Origin: Liolophura sinensis
Lineage: Eukaryota > Mollusca > Polyplacophora > Chitonida > Chitonidae
DNA: 64,000 bases
Direction: 5' to 3'
Assembly: GCF_032854445.1 (NCBI RefSeq)
Contig: NC_088296.1
Coordinates: 20,265,853 to 20,329,852 of the forward strand
Part shown: positions 1 to 56,204 of the stretch, in pieces
Layout: every line of letters begins with the position of its first letter
Numbering within the stretch: the stretch's first letter is position 1
Translations under genes and position numbers: made by a program
Notes under the pieces: generated by a model
The model's input: only the letters and a program-made list of their open reading frames with translations
What the model was told of the DNA's origin: nothing
The model's database searches: none

Positions 1-299
1 AAATAGCACTGACTGTAGTCTAGCAGTACGTTTTGCAGTATTCGTGCGGCGGCGGTAGTTTGAAGCCTTTATGCACGTATAAGTCAAGCAGCTTAATCCA
101 GTTCAAATAAACCAGTATCTTCAACATGTACGTACACGTTGGAACGTATTTACACAAGGTGACGTTGGTTGCTGCCGGATGAATCAACGACAAGTGAAAC
201 AGTATAGATGATTAAACACGGAATATGATTACATAAGGGAGCTCATATGTATACTGTCTCCACTGTTGATAAAAAAGATGGCCTCTGTTGAAACCATTT

Positions 300-560
300 C
301 GGTGGGCTAATGGCTTGAGCATGTGGGCGATCTGGGATCAAACCCACTTCTGGTAATACCAATGGAACTTAGTGCTGCCTCGCTCGGCAATCACAGAGAC
401 ATACAGCATAAGGTAACATGACTTTTGGTCCCGGCAGCACTATGAAGGCATGGACTGGCCTTGTCACAAGAAAACGCAGTATATGTCCACACAGTTATTG
501 ACTCTCCGTTGTCACATGACTGAAAAATTGCTAAGTACGATGTAAAAACCCAAGCATACA
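300..560 (+). repeat. SINE family 3, diverged copy
   Basis: The stretch has a tRNA-like head with an internal-promoter-like GGGATCAAACCC segment, then a GCTGCCTCGCTCGGC stretch. Its 3' part reads TCACATGACTGAAAAATTGC followed by a TAAAAACCCAAGC end. The same layout appears on the other strand at 21740-22090 and 59888-60225, so it is a dispersed family. The copy is old and has no clear target duplication. Confidence 0.55.
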
Positions 561-815
561 TACGTTGACTTCTTACATAAAGGAAACGACATATCCAGTT
601 GAAACTGTCAAGTATGCGTGATCAGCTGAAGGGAGGCTACTCCTCTTGGCTCGCGCGGACAGAGATCAGAGGTTAAGTAAGATCGATGACATGTCGGCTT
701 ATAAGGCGACCTCAGCCACTTCTCTGCGCATTGCTCAACTCGCAGATGCATATTTAATGACATGCCTGTCAGAGTGGATAAGAAACTCGCCAAATAAAGC
801 CTAATGGCGGTGAAA

Positions 816-949
816 AGGTGGAGGAAGCAAATGGTGGTATTTGTCGATGGAAACCTTGCATTACCAGGGAGTCATGGATAAAGCCAGTGACTTGCACACA
901 TCTCAAAGGGATATAAGCATAAATTTCTCTCTATAGAGAGATTATTTCT

Positions 950-1040
<91 letters not shown>

Positions 1041-1201
1041 AATAATAAACACGATATAACCTTTCTATATATAATCTCTCTAAAGAGAGAAATTTATGCT
1101 TATATCCCTTTGAGATGTGTGCAAGTCACTGGCTTTATCCATGACTCCTTGGCAATGCAAGGTTTCCAGCGACAAATACCACCATTTGCTTCCTCCACCA
1201 T
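816..1201. repeat. AT-rich palindrome around a (TA)n core
   Basis: Two arms of about 128 bp (816-943 and 1073-1201) are near-perfect reverse complements, with only a few mismatches. They surround a spacer of about 130 bp made mainly of an uninterrupted (TA)n run at 951-1036. The arms include the stretches AAATTTCTCTCT and GGAGTCATGGATAAAGCCAG and their complements. The block could fold into a long hairpin or cruciform. It may be a foldback or MITE-type element, but no target duplication was identified. Confidence 0.85.
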
Positions 1202-1835
1202 TACTTCCTCCACCTAGGTGGCTGCAAGTAGGTAGGTTAAATTTCAGTCATATTTTAATTTTTATTCGGAAGTTAATAATCAACCTTTATAGGCGATCAG
1301 TTGTGTTTGATAATCAGTCAATAGCGAAATAATGAAAGTTATCATTCCCATAAAACTATATCATTGCCCTGCTTTCACTTCTGGGCATTATATACACGAT
1401 CCGGGTTCGTGGGTCACACATGCCCACCGTGTGATGTCGCAAACCGGGATAACCGCCGTATCCAGCTTCTTAACAGACAAAAGACAGTCACCGTTTTGGG
1501 AACTTGGAATCAGTGGACAGGTTGAGGTTGATGAAATATGTGGTTATTTTCTCTTTGGGATGATCGGCAATTCGGGATTTATCTGTCTGGCGGTCTAGGA
1601 CCATAGGCAGTGTAAAAGAGAAAAAGGACAGGCCGGGAGGTTGGTAATCGACTGTTTTCCGACACTTTACGATGCATCATTCTCTATGGGTGAACGGGAG
1701 CAATTCATGACTACGTCAGCTCCGCTCCAAACGTCATCCAGGACTAGCAGTAAGGGGCAATACAGATGTGTAAATTCAAAATTAAGCAATTGATCAACAA
1801 ACTTAATTATAAGCTAAAGGAGGGGAGAGTGGGGT

Positions 1836-2080
1836 CGCATATCAGCACGGCACAATGTCCCACGACACTCCCTCCAATGCGGTCGCTGTGAGTTCAAGTC
1901 CAGCTCATGCAGACTCCCTCCAAAGCCGCACATGGGAAGGTCTGGCATCAACCTACGGATGGTCGTGAGTTTCCCCGGGCTCTGCCCGGTTTCCTCTCAC
2001 CATAATGCTTTCCGCCATCGTATAAGTGAAATATCCTTGAGTAGGGGCGTAAAACATCAATCAAATAAATAAATAAATCA
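1836..2080 (+). repeat. SINE family 1, near full length
   Basis: A diverged tRNA-like head contains the B-box-like GAGTTCAAGTCC. It is followed by the family core (GGATGGTCGTGAGTTTCC, CCATAATGC, GTATAAGTGAAATAT) and an AAATAAATAAAT tail. The head is worn, so internal pol III activity is doubtful. Confidence 0.85.
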
Positions 2081-2273
2081 AATATAAGCTAAAAGAAACG
2101 TCATACTAGCTACATGTACATGTACACAAGGTTAGTAACAGAGTGACATGCTGCTCCCGTTATTATATTTCACCATACTTTCATTCAAATGCTACGCTTT
2201 CCATCAGGGGATATCCACGTTCAAAGGCCTTCACTTTTTGGAATGTGCACATGTAATGGCTGTGTTTATTTAG

Positions 2274-2405
2274 TAAGTTATTTGATTGGTGTTTTACGCC
2301 GTACTCAAGAATATTTCACTTATACGACAGCGGACAGCATTATGGTGGGAGGAAACCTAGCCGAGCCCACGGAAAACTGACGACCATCCGCAGACTGCTG
2401 TCAGA
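2274..2405 (-). repeat. SINE family 1, 5'-truncated copy
   Basis: The reverse complement of the family 1 3' half: it begins at the tail side with TTATTTGATTGGTGTTTTAC and runs into the GACGACCATCCGCAG core. The tRNA head is missing. Confidence 0.85.
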
Positions 2406-2623
2406 TTTTCACACTTGAGTCACACTTTTGAATAACAATTGCATCCAAATACCTGTAATAATTAGAAGGTTTTTGAAATAACAGTGTAAACCACCAGTCT
2501 TTGGCAAGTTGCTTATGGACATCCCCGCGTGTGTGACCTACACTTTAGCGCGCCATGCATATATCTGGGAGACACATTATCTTCATCGAATAAGCAACAG
2601 GAGTAGGCCTTCAATTTTGTTTA

Positions 2624-2981
2624 CCGGCCCAGATAGCACAGTTGGTAGAGCGTCCGCTTCGGGACCGGTAGATCCAGGATCAATCCTTGATCGAGTCACA
2701 CCTAAGACTTTAAAAGAGGAAGTTGTAACTTCCTCGCTTGGCGTTCAGCATGAAGGGGATAGTGCAACGACTGGTTGACACGTATCAATATAATGGCTCG
2801 GGCGGGGCGGCTTACTTGCCTTCGGTAAGTCGTCTCAGTGAAGCAGCACTAAATAAAAGAGCGGTGGAAATCCGTCCTGCAACAAAGAGGACATTACACG
2901 TACATGCACCCTAATGATTCCTTCGTCGTCATATGACTAAAAAATTGTTGAGTACGACGTTAAACCCCAACCACTCACTCA
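2624..2981 (+). repeat. SINE family 2, full-length copy
   Basis: This is the best family 2 copy in the window. The tRNA-like head has an A-box-like TAGCACAGTTGGTAGAGCG and a B-box-like TTGATCGAGTC. The body includes AGAGGAAGTTGTAACTTCC and CTCGGGCGGGGCGGCTTAC, and the end is ACGTTAAACCCC with CACTCACTC. Open frames that cross it are repeat shadows. Confidence 0.9.
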
Positions 2982-2999
2982 AGTTTATTTGTCAGACTG

Positions 3000-4400
3000 A
3001 CTGACTGAATGGCTGGTCCTTGTTTGACGCCGTGCTGAAAAACTGTCTACTTATATGACGACGGTCAAGTTAATGGGTAAAGAAATCAAGAGTGAAAAAC
3101 CAAGTGAACTTCGATAAGCGCTTGACAAATCTTGTAACTTACGCCACAACCGAAAAAGCGAGCGCTGGATTCGAGCATTTAGCCTTACTGGTCATCGGTT
3201 CGATAGCCGAAGAGAGCCAGCGGTTTCACCATTTCAAGCACACTTGTTGGTTTGGGGTTGGACAAGAATTCTGTTGGATAATCGATAAAAGGCCAGCAAC
3301 ACTGTAAATGTTCACATTCCGAAAATAATTTTATTGTCAATCACAAAAAACACGATGAGTATTGATAGAAATATCAAACGTCTACAAGAACATACGTAAG
3401 CCGTCGTCGCCAGGACACAGTATGGTGGAAAGTGGCTTATAAAAATTAAATTACAAGATAAATTTACAATAATAATAATAATAATAAAATTGAACACGGT
3501 TATTATTATTCCGCACAAGGCAAGTGACGTAATAGCATCATATGGTCCACCGGATTCCCTGTAAGGTACCACAAGACGAACGAAATTGCAGCTTCTGATT
3601 GGCATGTTAGACACGCCTATCTGGTTCAGCCACGTCAAACTGGTTTAATACAGGAATGTTTGCCTGTTTATGCCTAACTCGGCTAAGGTAAGTTGTTTCC
3701 CTAGCACTGGTTAAATACACAGTCATATTAAGTACACGTTATGAAATCAGGTACTCAGATATCTTTCAGAGATACACGTACACTGGAGTGGTTAACATGA
3801 TTTAGGCGATTATATCCCCAGCTTTTAAAAGCCTCGGATGGAGAAGATGCAAAACACCATATATAGCACTCAGCGAAGCTGTCGGTATGAAAGACTGACT
3901 GATTTACAAGGCTATTACACACGGAGTACGTTGAACACCCGAGACTCAATTAAGACCTAACTGCAACACGTTGTTAGGACAACTGCCGGAAATGGCGTAC
4001 AGCAGTTGACCAACCCATAAAGCAATATGGAGACACTTTTTAAACGTTGCATAGTTACCGTTGGAACCAATAAACCAATTGCTTAGCGCAATATAGAAGG
4101 CACGACTGAATTAACTGGTCATGCATGAAATCGATGGGGGAAACATGTCAATGTGCCTTATGTTTCCCATCGACATGTTTAGTTTCAGAACATGTGCGAC
4201 AAAAGAGCAGTTAAATGCTGTTTACTTGTTTGAGAATGGAAGGGGGGAGTTCGTTAATACATATAGTTTAACAGACAAATCTGGCTTCAGGAGATAAAAA
4301 AATTTAAAAAAAACAACAAAACAAACAAATCTATTCATTAAGTCTATAAATTCAGAAAAAACCATGGCCCTGTAGTCGGAGCTGGCTGTGTAGATACGTC
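3000..4400. other. No supported gene
   Basis: A weak SINE-like scrap lies near 3020-3070 (TTTGACGCCGTGCTG, TATATGACGACGG). At 4132-4175 a short hairpin forms from GATGGGGGAAACAT and its near complement. The open frames here have no recognisable product and no convincing splice context. Confidence 0.5.
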
Positions 4401-4407
4401 AAAATAA

Positions 4408-4568
4408 CAGTCCCGGTTACATATGTCTTTAAGGCTCAGTAGCTCTCTTGCACATGCAGCTATTAAAGGCGTATGTAAAGTTTCATGGAGCCATAATAGT
4501 TTTACTCTACTTAGGCTACGAAGAGTTTTGGGTACAGTGTTCCTTAAAGACCTATGTAACCGGGACTG
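4408..4568. mobile_element. MITE-like element with 27-bp terminal inverted repeats
   Basis: The left end (4408-4434), starting CAGTCCCGGTTACATA, and the right end (4542-4568) are reverse complements at 26 of 27 positions. They bound a 161-bp non-coding unit. No clear target-site duplication is visible, so the superfamily is unknown. Overlapping open frames on both strands result from the inverted structure. Confidence 0.7.
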
Positions 4569-5094
4569 TCGTACACAATATAGCCTGCTACATAGCTTTC
4601 CGGAACAAGGTACACTATGACCTATAGCCATTACAGTAATACACTGCTCTACCTCACAATGACTTTCTGAAGCGAGGCTACTCCTTGTGCGTTAATCATT
4701 ACAGATTGGAGAATCTCCCATCAATAGCCAACAAATCGTCAATGAGAATGTACCTGTATGCACAAAAATCCTCAGCAAATCTTCATATAACCTTTGTCTA
4801 GACAATATCGACTCTTAATAATGGATATCATACACCAATAATTGATCTCTAATACACTACCATCGAGAAAATGCTAGATGAACACGCTATGCACGTACTG
4901 GAAGACAATAGATTCAGGTAAGAGTTCAGTATAATCAACTACATTTCTACACATACATAAAAAAAATATTTAAACCACAAACATCTTGAGACAAAAGTAC
5001 ATGCTAGATTTTAGAGCAGCATGCATAAAGTCAATCTATAGGGAAAACATATAGATCGCCTGACACAATCCGCTCAACAACTGTTCTCAGCTCC

Positions 5095-5470
5095 ACTGTT
5101 TTTCCGATGTTTTGCACGTATTGCAGACAGAGCACACATATTGCAGCGCTGTTTCTGTGATGTTCTGTACGTATTGCGGTCAGAGCACACATGTTACAGC
5201 GCTGTTTGTGATGTTCTGAACGTATTACGGACAGTCAGAGCATGCATATTGCAGTGCCGTTTCTGTGACGATTTGCATGTATTGCAAACAGCTAGAGCAC
5301 ACATATTACAGCGCGGTTTCTGCGCTGTTTTGTACATACTGCGGACAGTAAGAGCTCACACATTGCAGCGCTGTTTATCTGACGCTTTGCATGCATTACA
5401 AACAGCTAGGACACACACATAGTAACGTTGGCTAAATCACATATTGCAGCGCTGTATCTGTGACGTTTTG
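5095..5470. repeat. Degenerate ~55-60 bp tandem repeat, then (TA)n
   Basis: About six imperfect units carry GCACACATATTGCAGCGCTG, TTTCTGTGATG and a CGTATTGC segment. A TA run follows at about 5501-5532. The 93-residue open frame across it is repetitive and is not called a gene. Confidence 0.8.
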
Positions 5471-5495
5471 TATATATTGTAGACAGCTAGATCAC

Positions 5496-5535
<40 letters not shown>

Positions 5536-5615
5536 CACACCTCTCTGTTGCAAACTACAGTAACACAAGCAAAACAGCTGCTAGCCGGAGTGGCATCCTT
5601 CGTCGGCCTATAAGT

Positions 5616-5861
5616 TTACACCGAAAGGGATCTATCTATTGCTCCTTCACGCTTGGCAAACAAGGACTTTCCTTTGACATATCGTAAATAGTTGAGCAGA
5701 GCAGTAATACTGAGGAATTCTGGGAAGAGTTGACCTGACACGGTCAGAGGTATGGGAGGTTTGTCTGAGCGTATAGCCATCGGTGCATCTATTGTTTTAT
5801 AAAGGCCACCAGGTATAACGATATATACGTCTGCAAACAGCATGTGTAACACTTGGGCTAT
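5616..5861 (-). CDS. Candidate last coding exon of an unidentified gene
   Basis: The minus strand has a good acceptor (pyrimidine-rich, ending TGTTTTCAG) directly before an open frame of 81 codons and a TAA at 5616. The peptide starts IAQVLHMLF and ends GAIDRSLSV. It has mixed hydrophobic and charged composition and varied codon use, unlike the low-complexity frames nearby. I do not recognise the protein. No upstream exon was assembled: the 5' direction (6-11 kb) is filled with tandem arrays, and the only weak candidate is an open minus-strand stretch near 8732-8900. It lies downstream of the dehydrogenase gene on the same strand, so it would belong to a separate gene or to a broken relic. 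Confidence 0.4.
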   Translation of the reverse strand: MAQVLHMLFADVYIVIPGGLYKTIDAPMAIRSDKPPIPLTVSGQLFPEFLSITALLNYLRYVKGKSLFAKREGAIDRSLSV

Positions 5862-6358
5862 CTGAAAACATATATTATGTCAAACATCTGAACAACAGGA
5901 AGTCTCTTATTACATACAGCATGATGGTCAGGGTGGGGGAAGAGAAGGGACATTTAACCACTTAAAACACACATTTAACTACTAATATACATATCCTCGC
6001 TGCACAGTATAAAGTTTCGATTACAAAGAAACAAGACCTCCCTTATGCATGAATGTGTTGATATATTAGTAAATTACTTGTTGTAGTAAATGGGTATTTC
6101 ATGCTCATGAATAACCAAGTGAGCACAAGTTAATACAATCAACATAGCCCAACAACGCTTTTGTTTGACTCCGTCCACAAAAAGTCGCTTCACTTTTACC
6201 ACAAATTTCCCATAATGCACAATGGCAACTCTACACAGCGACTGCATCTAGCAAGTCAGAAGTCAAGTAAAGGTTCACAAACCGAGCCGCATGGGTTTTG
6301 GGAACATCACACTATTATTAGAAGTCACGCGAGAGGAGAGTGAGCCAACAAATTTCCC

Positions 6359-6470
6359 CCAGAGTTTCCCCCGGGCTCTGCCCGGTTTCCTCCCACCATA
6401 ATGATGGCCGCCGTCGTATAAGTGAAATATTCTCGAGTACGGCGTAAAACACCAATCATTAACTAAATAG
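6359..6470 (+). repeat. SINE family 1, 3' fragment
   Basis: It keeps the core from GAGTTTCCCCCGGGCTCTGC through GTATAAGTGAAATATTCTCG to the AAAACACCAATCA end. The tail is short and interrupted. Confidence 0.85.
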
Positions 6471-6479
6471 CTTCAAAAT

Positions 6480-7130
6480 AATGATAATATATTTTGTTTC
6501 TCAAGGAAAAAATGATGTACAAATTTCTACGAATGTTACACGCTATAAGCCTTTGGCTTACTGTGTATATGTGAAGACAAATTAACACGCTTAAACCAAA
6601 CAATTTCCAAATGCCTTAACTATGAATCGGCATTCATCGAAACTTAGGCAGCAGGTGATGTAGAAGTTGTCCTAATTTCATTCAACTATTAATCAGATTC
6701 GAATCACTAATCGATGCCACAAACTGCCCCGTGTGAACGCGCCTTATCATAGTGGGAATGTACACAACATAAAGATAAACCACGAAAACAGTAAAGATTC
6801 CCACAGAGGTAGGAGAGTAACAATCAAGAGAGCAGTACAGGACTACAACCACACCACTGCAGTTGCTTAAATCTTCAAATCTTTACGATTTCTTAACAAA
6901 TATGTATAGCTACGACACCCTGTCATCCCAAAAACCAGCACTTCATAATCATTTAAGGTAATTCCTAAAAATCACTCTGGTGAAAATGGAACAGACACAA
7001 GAAGACTTTATGCCCAACGACCGTGGCTAGTGCAAATAAAAGATCAGCAATCGAGATTTACTGTCTTCACTCTTGCACAAAAAGGCATCTGGCAACACCT
7101 TCCACGTTACATATGGAATGTTTTGAGATA
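6480..7130. other. Unannotated stretch
   Basis: AT-rich sequence with no recognisable coding, repeat or RNA feature. Confidence 0.5.
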
Positions 7131-7139
7131 AGGGCAACT

Positions 7140-8475
7140 AAAATTAACTCGCATCCTAGATGTCAATCGCATATAGACAACTAGACAACCCACATCCTAG
7201 ATATCAACCACATATGGACAACTGGATAACTCACATCCTAGATGTCAACCACATATGGACAACTGGCTAACTCACATCCTAGATGTCAACGACATATGGA
7301 CAACTGGCTAAATCACACCCTTGATGTCAACCACATATGGACAACTGGCTAACTCAACTCCTAGATGTCAACCGCATATGGACAACTACATAACCCACAT
7401 CCTAGATATCAACCGCATATGGGCAACTAAAATTAACTCGCATCCTAGATGTCAATCGCATATGGACAACTGGATAACTCATATCGTAGATGTCAACCAC
7501 ATATGGACAATTGGCTAACTCACACCCTTGATGTCAACCACATATGGACAATTGGCTAACTCACATCCTAGATGTCAACCACATATGAATAATTGGCTAA
7601 CTCACATCCTAGATGTCAACCACATATGGATAATTGGCTAACTCAACTCCTAGATGTCAACCACATATGGACAACTGGATAACTCACACCCTTGACGTCA
7701 ACCACATATGGACAATTGGCTAACTCACATCCTAGATGTCAACCACATATGGATAATTGGCTAACTCAACTCCTAGATGTCAACCACATATGGACAACTG
7801 GATAACTCACACCCTTGATGTCAACCACATATGGACAACTGGATAACTCACATCGTAGATGTCAATCACATATGGACAATTTGCTAACTCACACCCTTGA
7901 TGTCAACCACATATGGACAATTGGCTAACTCACATCCTAGATGTCAACCACATATGGATAATTGGCTAACTCACATCCTAGATGTCAACCACATATGGAC
8001 AACTGCTAACTCACACCCTTGATGTCAACCACATATGGACAACTGGCTAACTCACAGCCTTGATGTCAACCACATATGGACATCTGGCTAACTCAACTCC
8101 TAGATGTCAACCACATATGGCCACATGGCTAACCCACATGCTAGATGTCAACCACATATGGACAATTGGCTAACTCACATCCTAGATGTCAACCACATAT
8201 GGACAACTGGATAACTCACATCCTAGATGTCAACCACATATGGACAACTGGATACCTCACATCCTAGATGTCAACCACACATGGACAACTGGCTAACTCA
8301 CAGCCTTGATGTCAACCACATATGGACAACTGGCTAACTCAACTCCTAGATGTCAACCACATATGGCCACATGGCTAACCCACATGCTAGATGTCGACCA
8401 CATATGGACAACTAAAGATAACTCGCATCCTAGATGCCAACTACATATGGACAATTAGCTAACTCAACTCTTTAC
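7140..8475. repeat. 41-bp minisatellite, about 32 copies
   Basis: The unit contains GATGTCAACCACATATGGAC and then AACTGGCTAACTCACATCCT. The CATATGG core recurs every 41 bp (for example 7211, 7252, 7293). Several unit subtypes (CACATCC, CAACTCC, CACACCC before the GATGTCAA core) alternate in blocks, so growth was by multi-unit duplication. The period is not a multiple of three, so no long protein frame results. Confidence 0.95.
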
Positions 8476-9165
8476 TCAGGTACATTCAATGACTGTGGTG
8501 AATTCATACCTGTATATGAGTAACAGCAGAGTTCAACACAAAGCTATTAAAACTACCCCTTCCCTTTGGTCCTTGAATCGCCACTTTACTGCCAAGTCAA
8601 CTGTCCATCCTTCGGACGACTGACTGGCTGTCATGGTTCTTGCATAAAGATATCATCTGCAAGTGATTCATGAATGCAGCTGCCACACTAAAACCCGGAT
8701 CTCCATCAAAGAATTTGGTAAAATTTGGAGCTTAATATATCTTTATATATCCCCAAAACTGCAGAATGTCCAATGTGCATTCATTCTGGCACAGAATCCC
8801 ACAAATACATCGGCTGTGTGCATCCACAGTCTTGATTTCTTCAAGAACAAGACTGGACAATGTACTACACAACTCGAAGCCCTGTCCATCGGCCAACTTG
8901 ATTCTTTGATGAACACAAATGAACAATGAAGAATAGAGCTTGACCCAAAGTGTGTGATTCAGGCGAAACATTCAACGTTTCTTGATCACTGACTCTGCCC
9001 GAAGTCATTGCACCCGGTAAGTCCATATACATCTTCCAGACTAGCTACTCTGGAAATTGAACATGCCACTTAGGCAGCACTTCATATATGGTATATGATA
9101 ACCAGAGCTCTTTACACCAAATAAAGACAACAACTATAAGAGATTATCTTTTACCTGCCCATTAG
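8476..9165. other. Spacer with one weak open stretch
   Basis: The only feature of note is a 79-residue open frame on the minus strand at 8732-8971 with a mildly coding-like stretch (LADGQGFELCSTLSS). No good splice sites or family match support it. It could be an upstream exon of the gene ending at 5616, but this is not claimed. Confidence 0.35.
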
Positions 9166-9169
9166 GGAG

Positions 9170-9760
9170 AGATGGCTCCCACAACTCCTTGTGCCATATT
9201 AAGACCACAAATACCAAAGCTTCTCAAACCAGAACTCTTTGCAACAAAATGAAGACAACAAATATTAAAGGTCATCTTCCATTTGCCCATTGACGAGTGC
9301 TAGCACCAACAACACTTTGTACCATATTAAGACAACAGATATTAGAACTTCTCAAACCAGAACTCTTTGCGACAAAATGAAGACAACAAATATTAATGGT
9401 CAGCTTCCATTTGCCCATTGGTGAGTGCTAGCACCAACAACACTTTGTACCACATTAAGACAACAGATATTAGAACATCTCAAACCAGAGCTCTTTGCAA
9501 CAAATGAAGACAACAAATATAAAAGGTTATCTTCCATATCGCCATTGGTCAGTACTAGTACCCAGAACTCTTTATACCAAACTGTCACAAACAAATATCA
9601 GGGGTATTCATTGCAAATATTGAGCATTTTCAATAAGAGCTCTTTGCACCAAATAAAGACAACAAATATCAGATCTTCTCGCCTACATGGCCAATGGGGT
9701 GTGCTAGTTTCAAGAACTCTTTGTACATAATCAAGACAACAAATATCAGAGCTCTTTTTC
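9170..9760. repeat. Degenerate ~127-bp tandem repeat
   Basis: The marker CTCAAACCAGA recurs at about 9223, 9351 and 9478. The unit also carries CACTTTGTACCA and AAGACAACAAATATTA. Later units are more decayed and reach to roughly 9760. Open frames on both strands follow the repeat. Confidence 0.8.
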
Positions 9761-10090
9761 CACGCACCCAACAGGTTGTCCCACAAGTAGCTTTCCAAAC
9801 TCTATGTACAAAATTGCTGCAACAATGTCAGAGGTTCTTAACCACTTGTACCAAAATAGGACCACAAGTACCAGAGGCTCTCATCAATATGCTCAACAAC
9901 AAGAGATAGCACACCTGGAGTCGTACACCAGATTGCTGCAGCAGCTGCATTTATAATCACTCAAGAAATATATGTAAATGTTTCAAAAAATTTGTAGCGA
10001 AAAAGGCAACAAATGATTAGCCCTTAAAGAATCGCTGAATGGCCGGTGGTAACATCATGACCTCCTGCAAGCAAAGGAATGAATGAATGA

Positions 10091-10137
10091 TTATGGTTTA
10101 ACGCCACATCGGCAATATTTCAGCCATATTGTGGCAA
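10091..10137 (+). repeat. Short SINE-tail-like fragment
   Basis: The motif GGTTTAACGCCACATCGGC with AATATTTCAGCCATATTGTG resembles the 3' modules of other molluscan SINEs. It directly abuts the 51-bp array. Confidence 0.5.
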
Positions 10138-10590
10138 GCAAAGGAGGACTGCATGTAATTACTCCTGACAGGTGAAGAACACCTGCAAGCAAAGGAGGAC
10201 TGAATGTAATTACTCCTGGCAGGTGATGAACACCTGCAAGCAAAGGAGGACTGAATGTAATTACTCCTGACAGGTGATGAACACCTGCAAGCAAAGGAGG
10301 ACTGAATGCAATTACTCCTGGCAGGTGATGAACACCTGCAAGCAAAGGAGGACTGAATGTAATTACTCCTGACAGGCGATGAACACCTGCAAGCAAAGGA
10401 GGACTGAATGCAATTACTCCTGACAGGCGATGAACACCTGCAAGCAAAGGAGGACTGAATGTAATTACTCCTGACAGGTGATGAACACCTGCAAGCAAAG
10501 GAGGACTGAATGCAATTACTCCTGGCAGGTGAAGAACACCTACAAGAAAAGGAGGACTGAATGTAATTACTCCTGACAGGTGATGACAGA
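10134..10590. repeat. 51-bp minisatellite, about 9 copies
   Basis: The unit contains ACACCTGCAAGCAAAGGAGG, then ACTGAATGTAATTACTCCTG and ACAGGTGATGA. Because 51 is a multiple of three, one minus-strand frame stays open for 181 codons and repeats a 17-residue motif (GVITFSPPLLAGVHHLS). No promoter, splice site or non-repetitive coding part supports a gene, so it is annotated as a repeat. Confidence 0.9.
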
Positions 10591-10639
10591 GAGCGAAGTG
10601 GAGGGAGAGGGCACCATCAATGTCTTCCACTGTCACTGT

Positions 10640-11310
10640 CTTCCAATTTTCAGCATAGTTATCAAACCAAAATCCTATATTTCCTATATTTGGTATGGAT
10701 AAGGATGCTAGGGTAAATAATGATAATTGTCACCCGTCCAAAACTCAATAATCTGAGAGAAAGTAATGCTTATTGGACAGGCAAATTTCAGTCTTTACCA
10801 TAATCCTCTGAAATCATGAATATATGTAAATGATACATCAATACACATGCCTCTCAACATAATTGGAGACATCAGAAGTTCTTCATTCTATGCATCTAAA
10901 CAGCTATTGCTGAACACAATTCCTTTGCAACAATAAAAAAAAATTCAGCAAATTGAAGAAATGAAATTAGCAAGATGTTGTGGAAAAGCCATTTCTACAA
11001 GAAGACAATGCTGCTAGCTCAAGATTTCAGCACTAAATTTAAATACTACACGCAGCTTAAGAATTCTGTACATGTATACAGATATCAATCAGTTTCTATC
11101 ACTAGGACTTTACAAGAAACCCCAAAAAACAAAATACATATATATACCTATATATATATATAACATTCCTTGAAAAATAATAGTTAGTCAAGTGTAATTA
11201 ATGACTTCTCCCTGACAGTTAGACAAACCTGAGGTGCAGAACAAAAAAGGGTGTACCCAAAACGTGAACTTAAAACGGGGATAAAACATTTATATAAAAT
11301 TGAGCAGAGG
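10640..11310. other. 3' flank of the dehydrogenase gene
   Basis: AT-rich sequence downstream of the minus-strand stop at 11317. It probably includes the 3' UTR, but I did not identify a convincing poly(A) signal. No other feature was seen. Confidence 0.4.
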
Positions 11311-11316
11311 GACTTG

Positions 11317-55726
<44,410 letters not shown>

Positions 55727-56200
55727 GACTGGCTGAAGGGGAAGGCAGGTGAGGGAGGGGATGAAGGGACCTGTCAACACCTGTAATCAGTCTGTAGCAC
55801 ACCTGGCCAGGTACACCTCATCTCATAGCCAAAGCTTGTTAGTCACCTGCTGGTCAACTAGTGCTCGTACATGGCGAAGGTGGACTTTTGAACCTGACGG
55901 AAAAAAAAACATAAATACATGTACATCAAAATGTAAATACAGAATAAAATTACATATCCATATTTACTTACTTAGTTCATAGTTTAATAAGACCATACAT
56001 AACATTTTTTTAACGTCTGACATTCAGATATACATATCATATTGCTGAAAAACAAGTGGTCTTTAACAAATGTTAGACTGCACAAGGAGTCTTTTGAGCC
56101 CCTTGGGCTCAGCCCCAAAACACTGAGAGCTATGGAGAATGTGGAACTTCCCTGTCCAAGGCTGGGGTTGAACCCATACATGTACCTCTTGTGTACATAT
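55727..56200. other. Upstream flank of exon 1
   Basis: Probably the 5' UTR or an upstream intron of the dehydrogenase gene. GGGAAGGCAGGTGAGGGAGG lies just upstream of the ATG. No clear core promoter motif was found. Confidence 0.35.
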
Positions 56201-56204
56201 ATAC

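Noticed and set aside
2624-2700. Apparent tRNA genes in SINE heads
   Set aside because: The A- and B-box-like motifs belong to tRNA-derived SINEs. The rest of the cloverleaf is not preserved, and the sequence continues into SINE body.
7140-8475. CRISPR-like regular array
   Set aside because: The whole 41-bp unit is repeated with no unique spacers, and the genome is eukaryotic. It is a minisatellite.
10091-10636. 181-codon repetitive open frame as a repeat protein
   Set aside because: It lies entirely in the 51-bp array and a SINE fragment. The frame stays open only because 51 is divisible by three.
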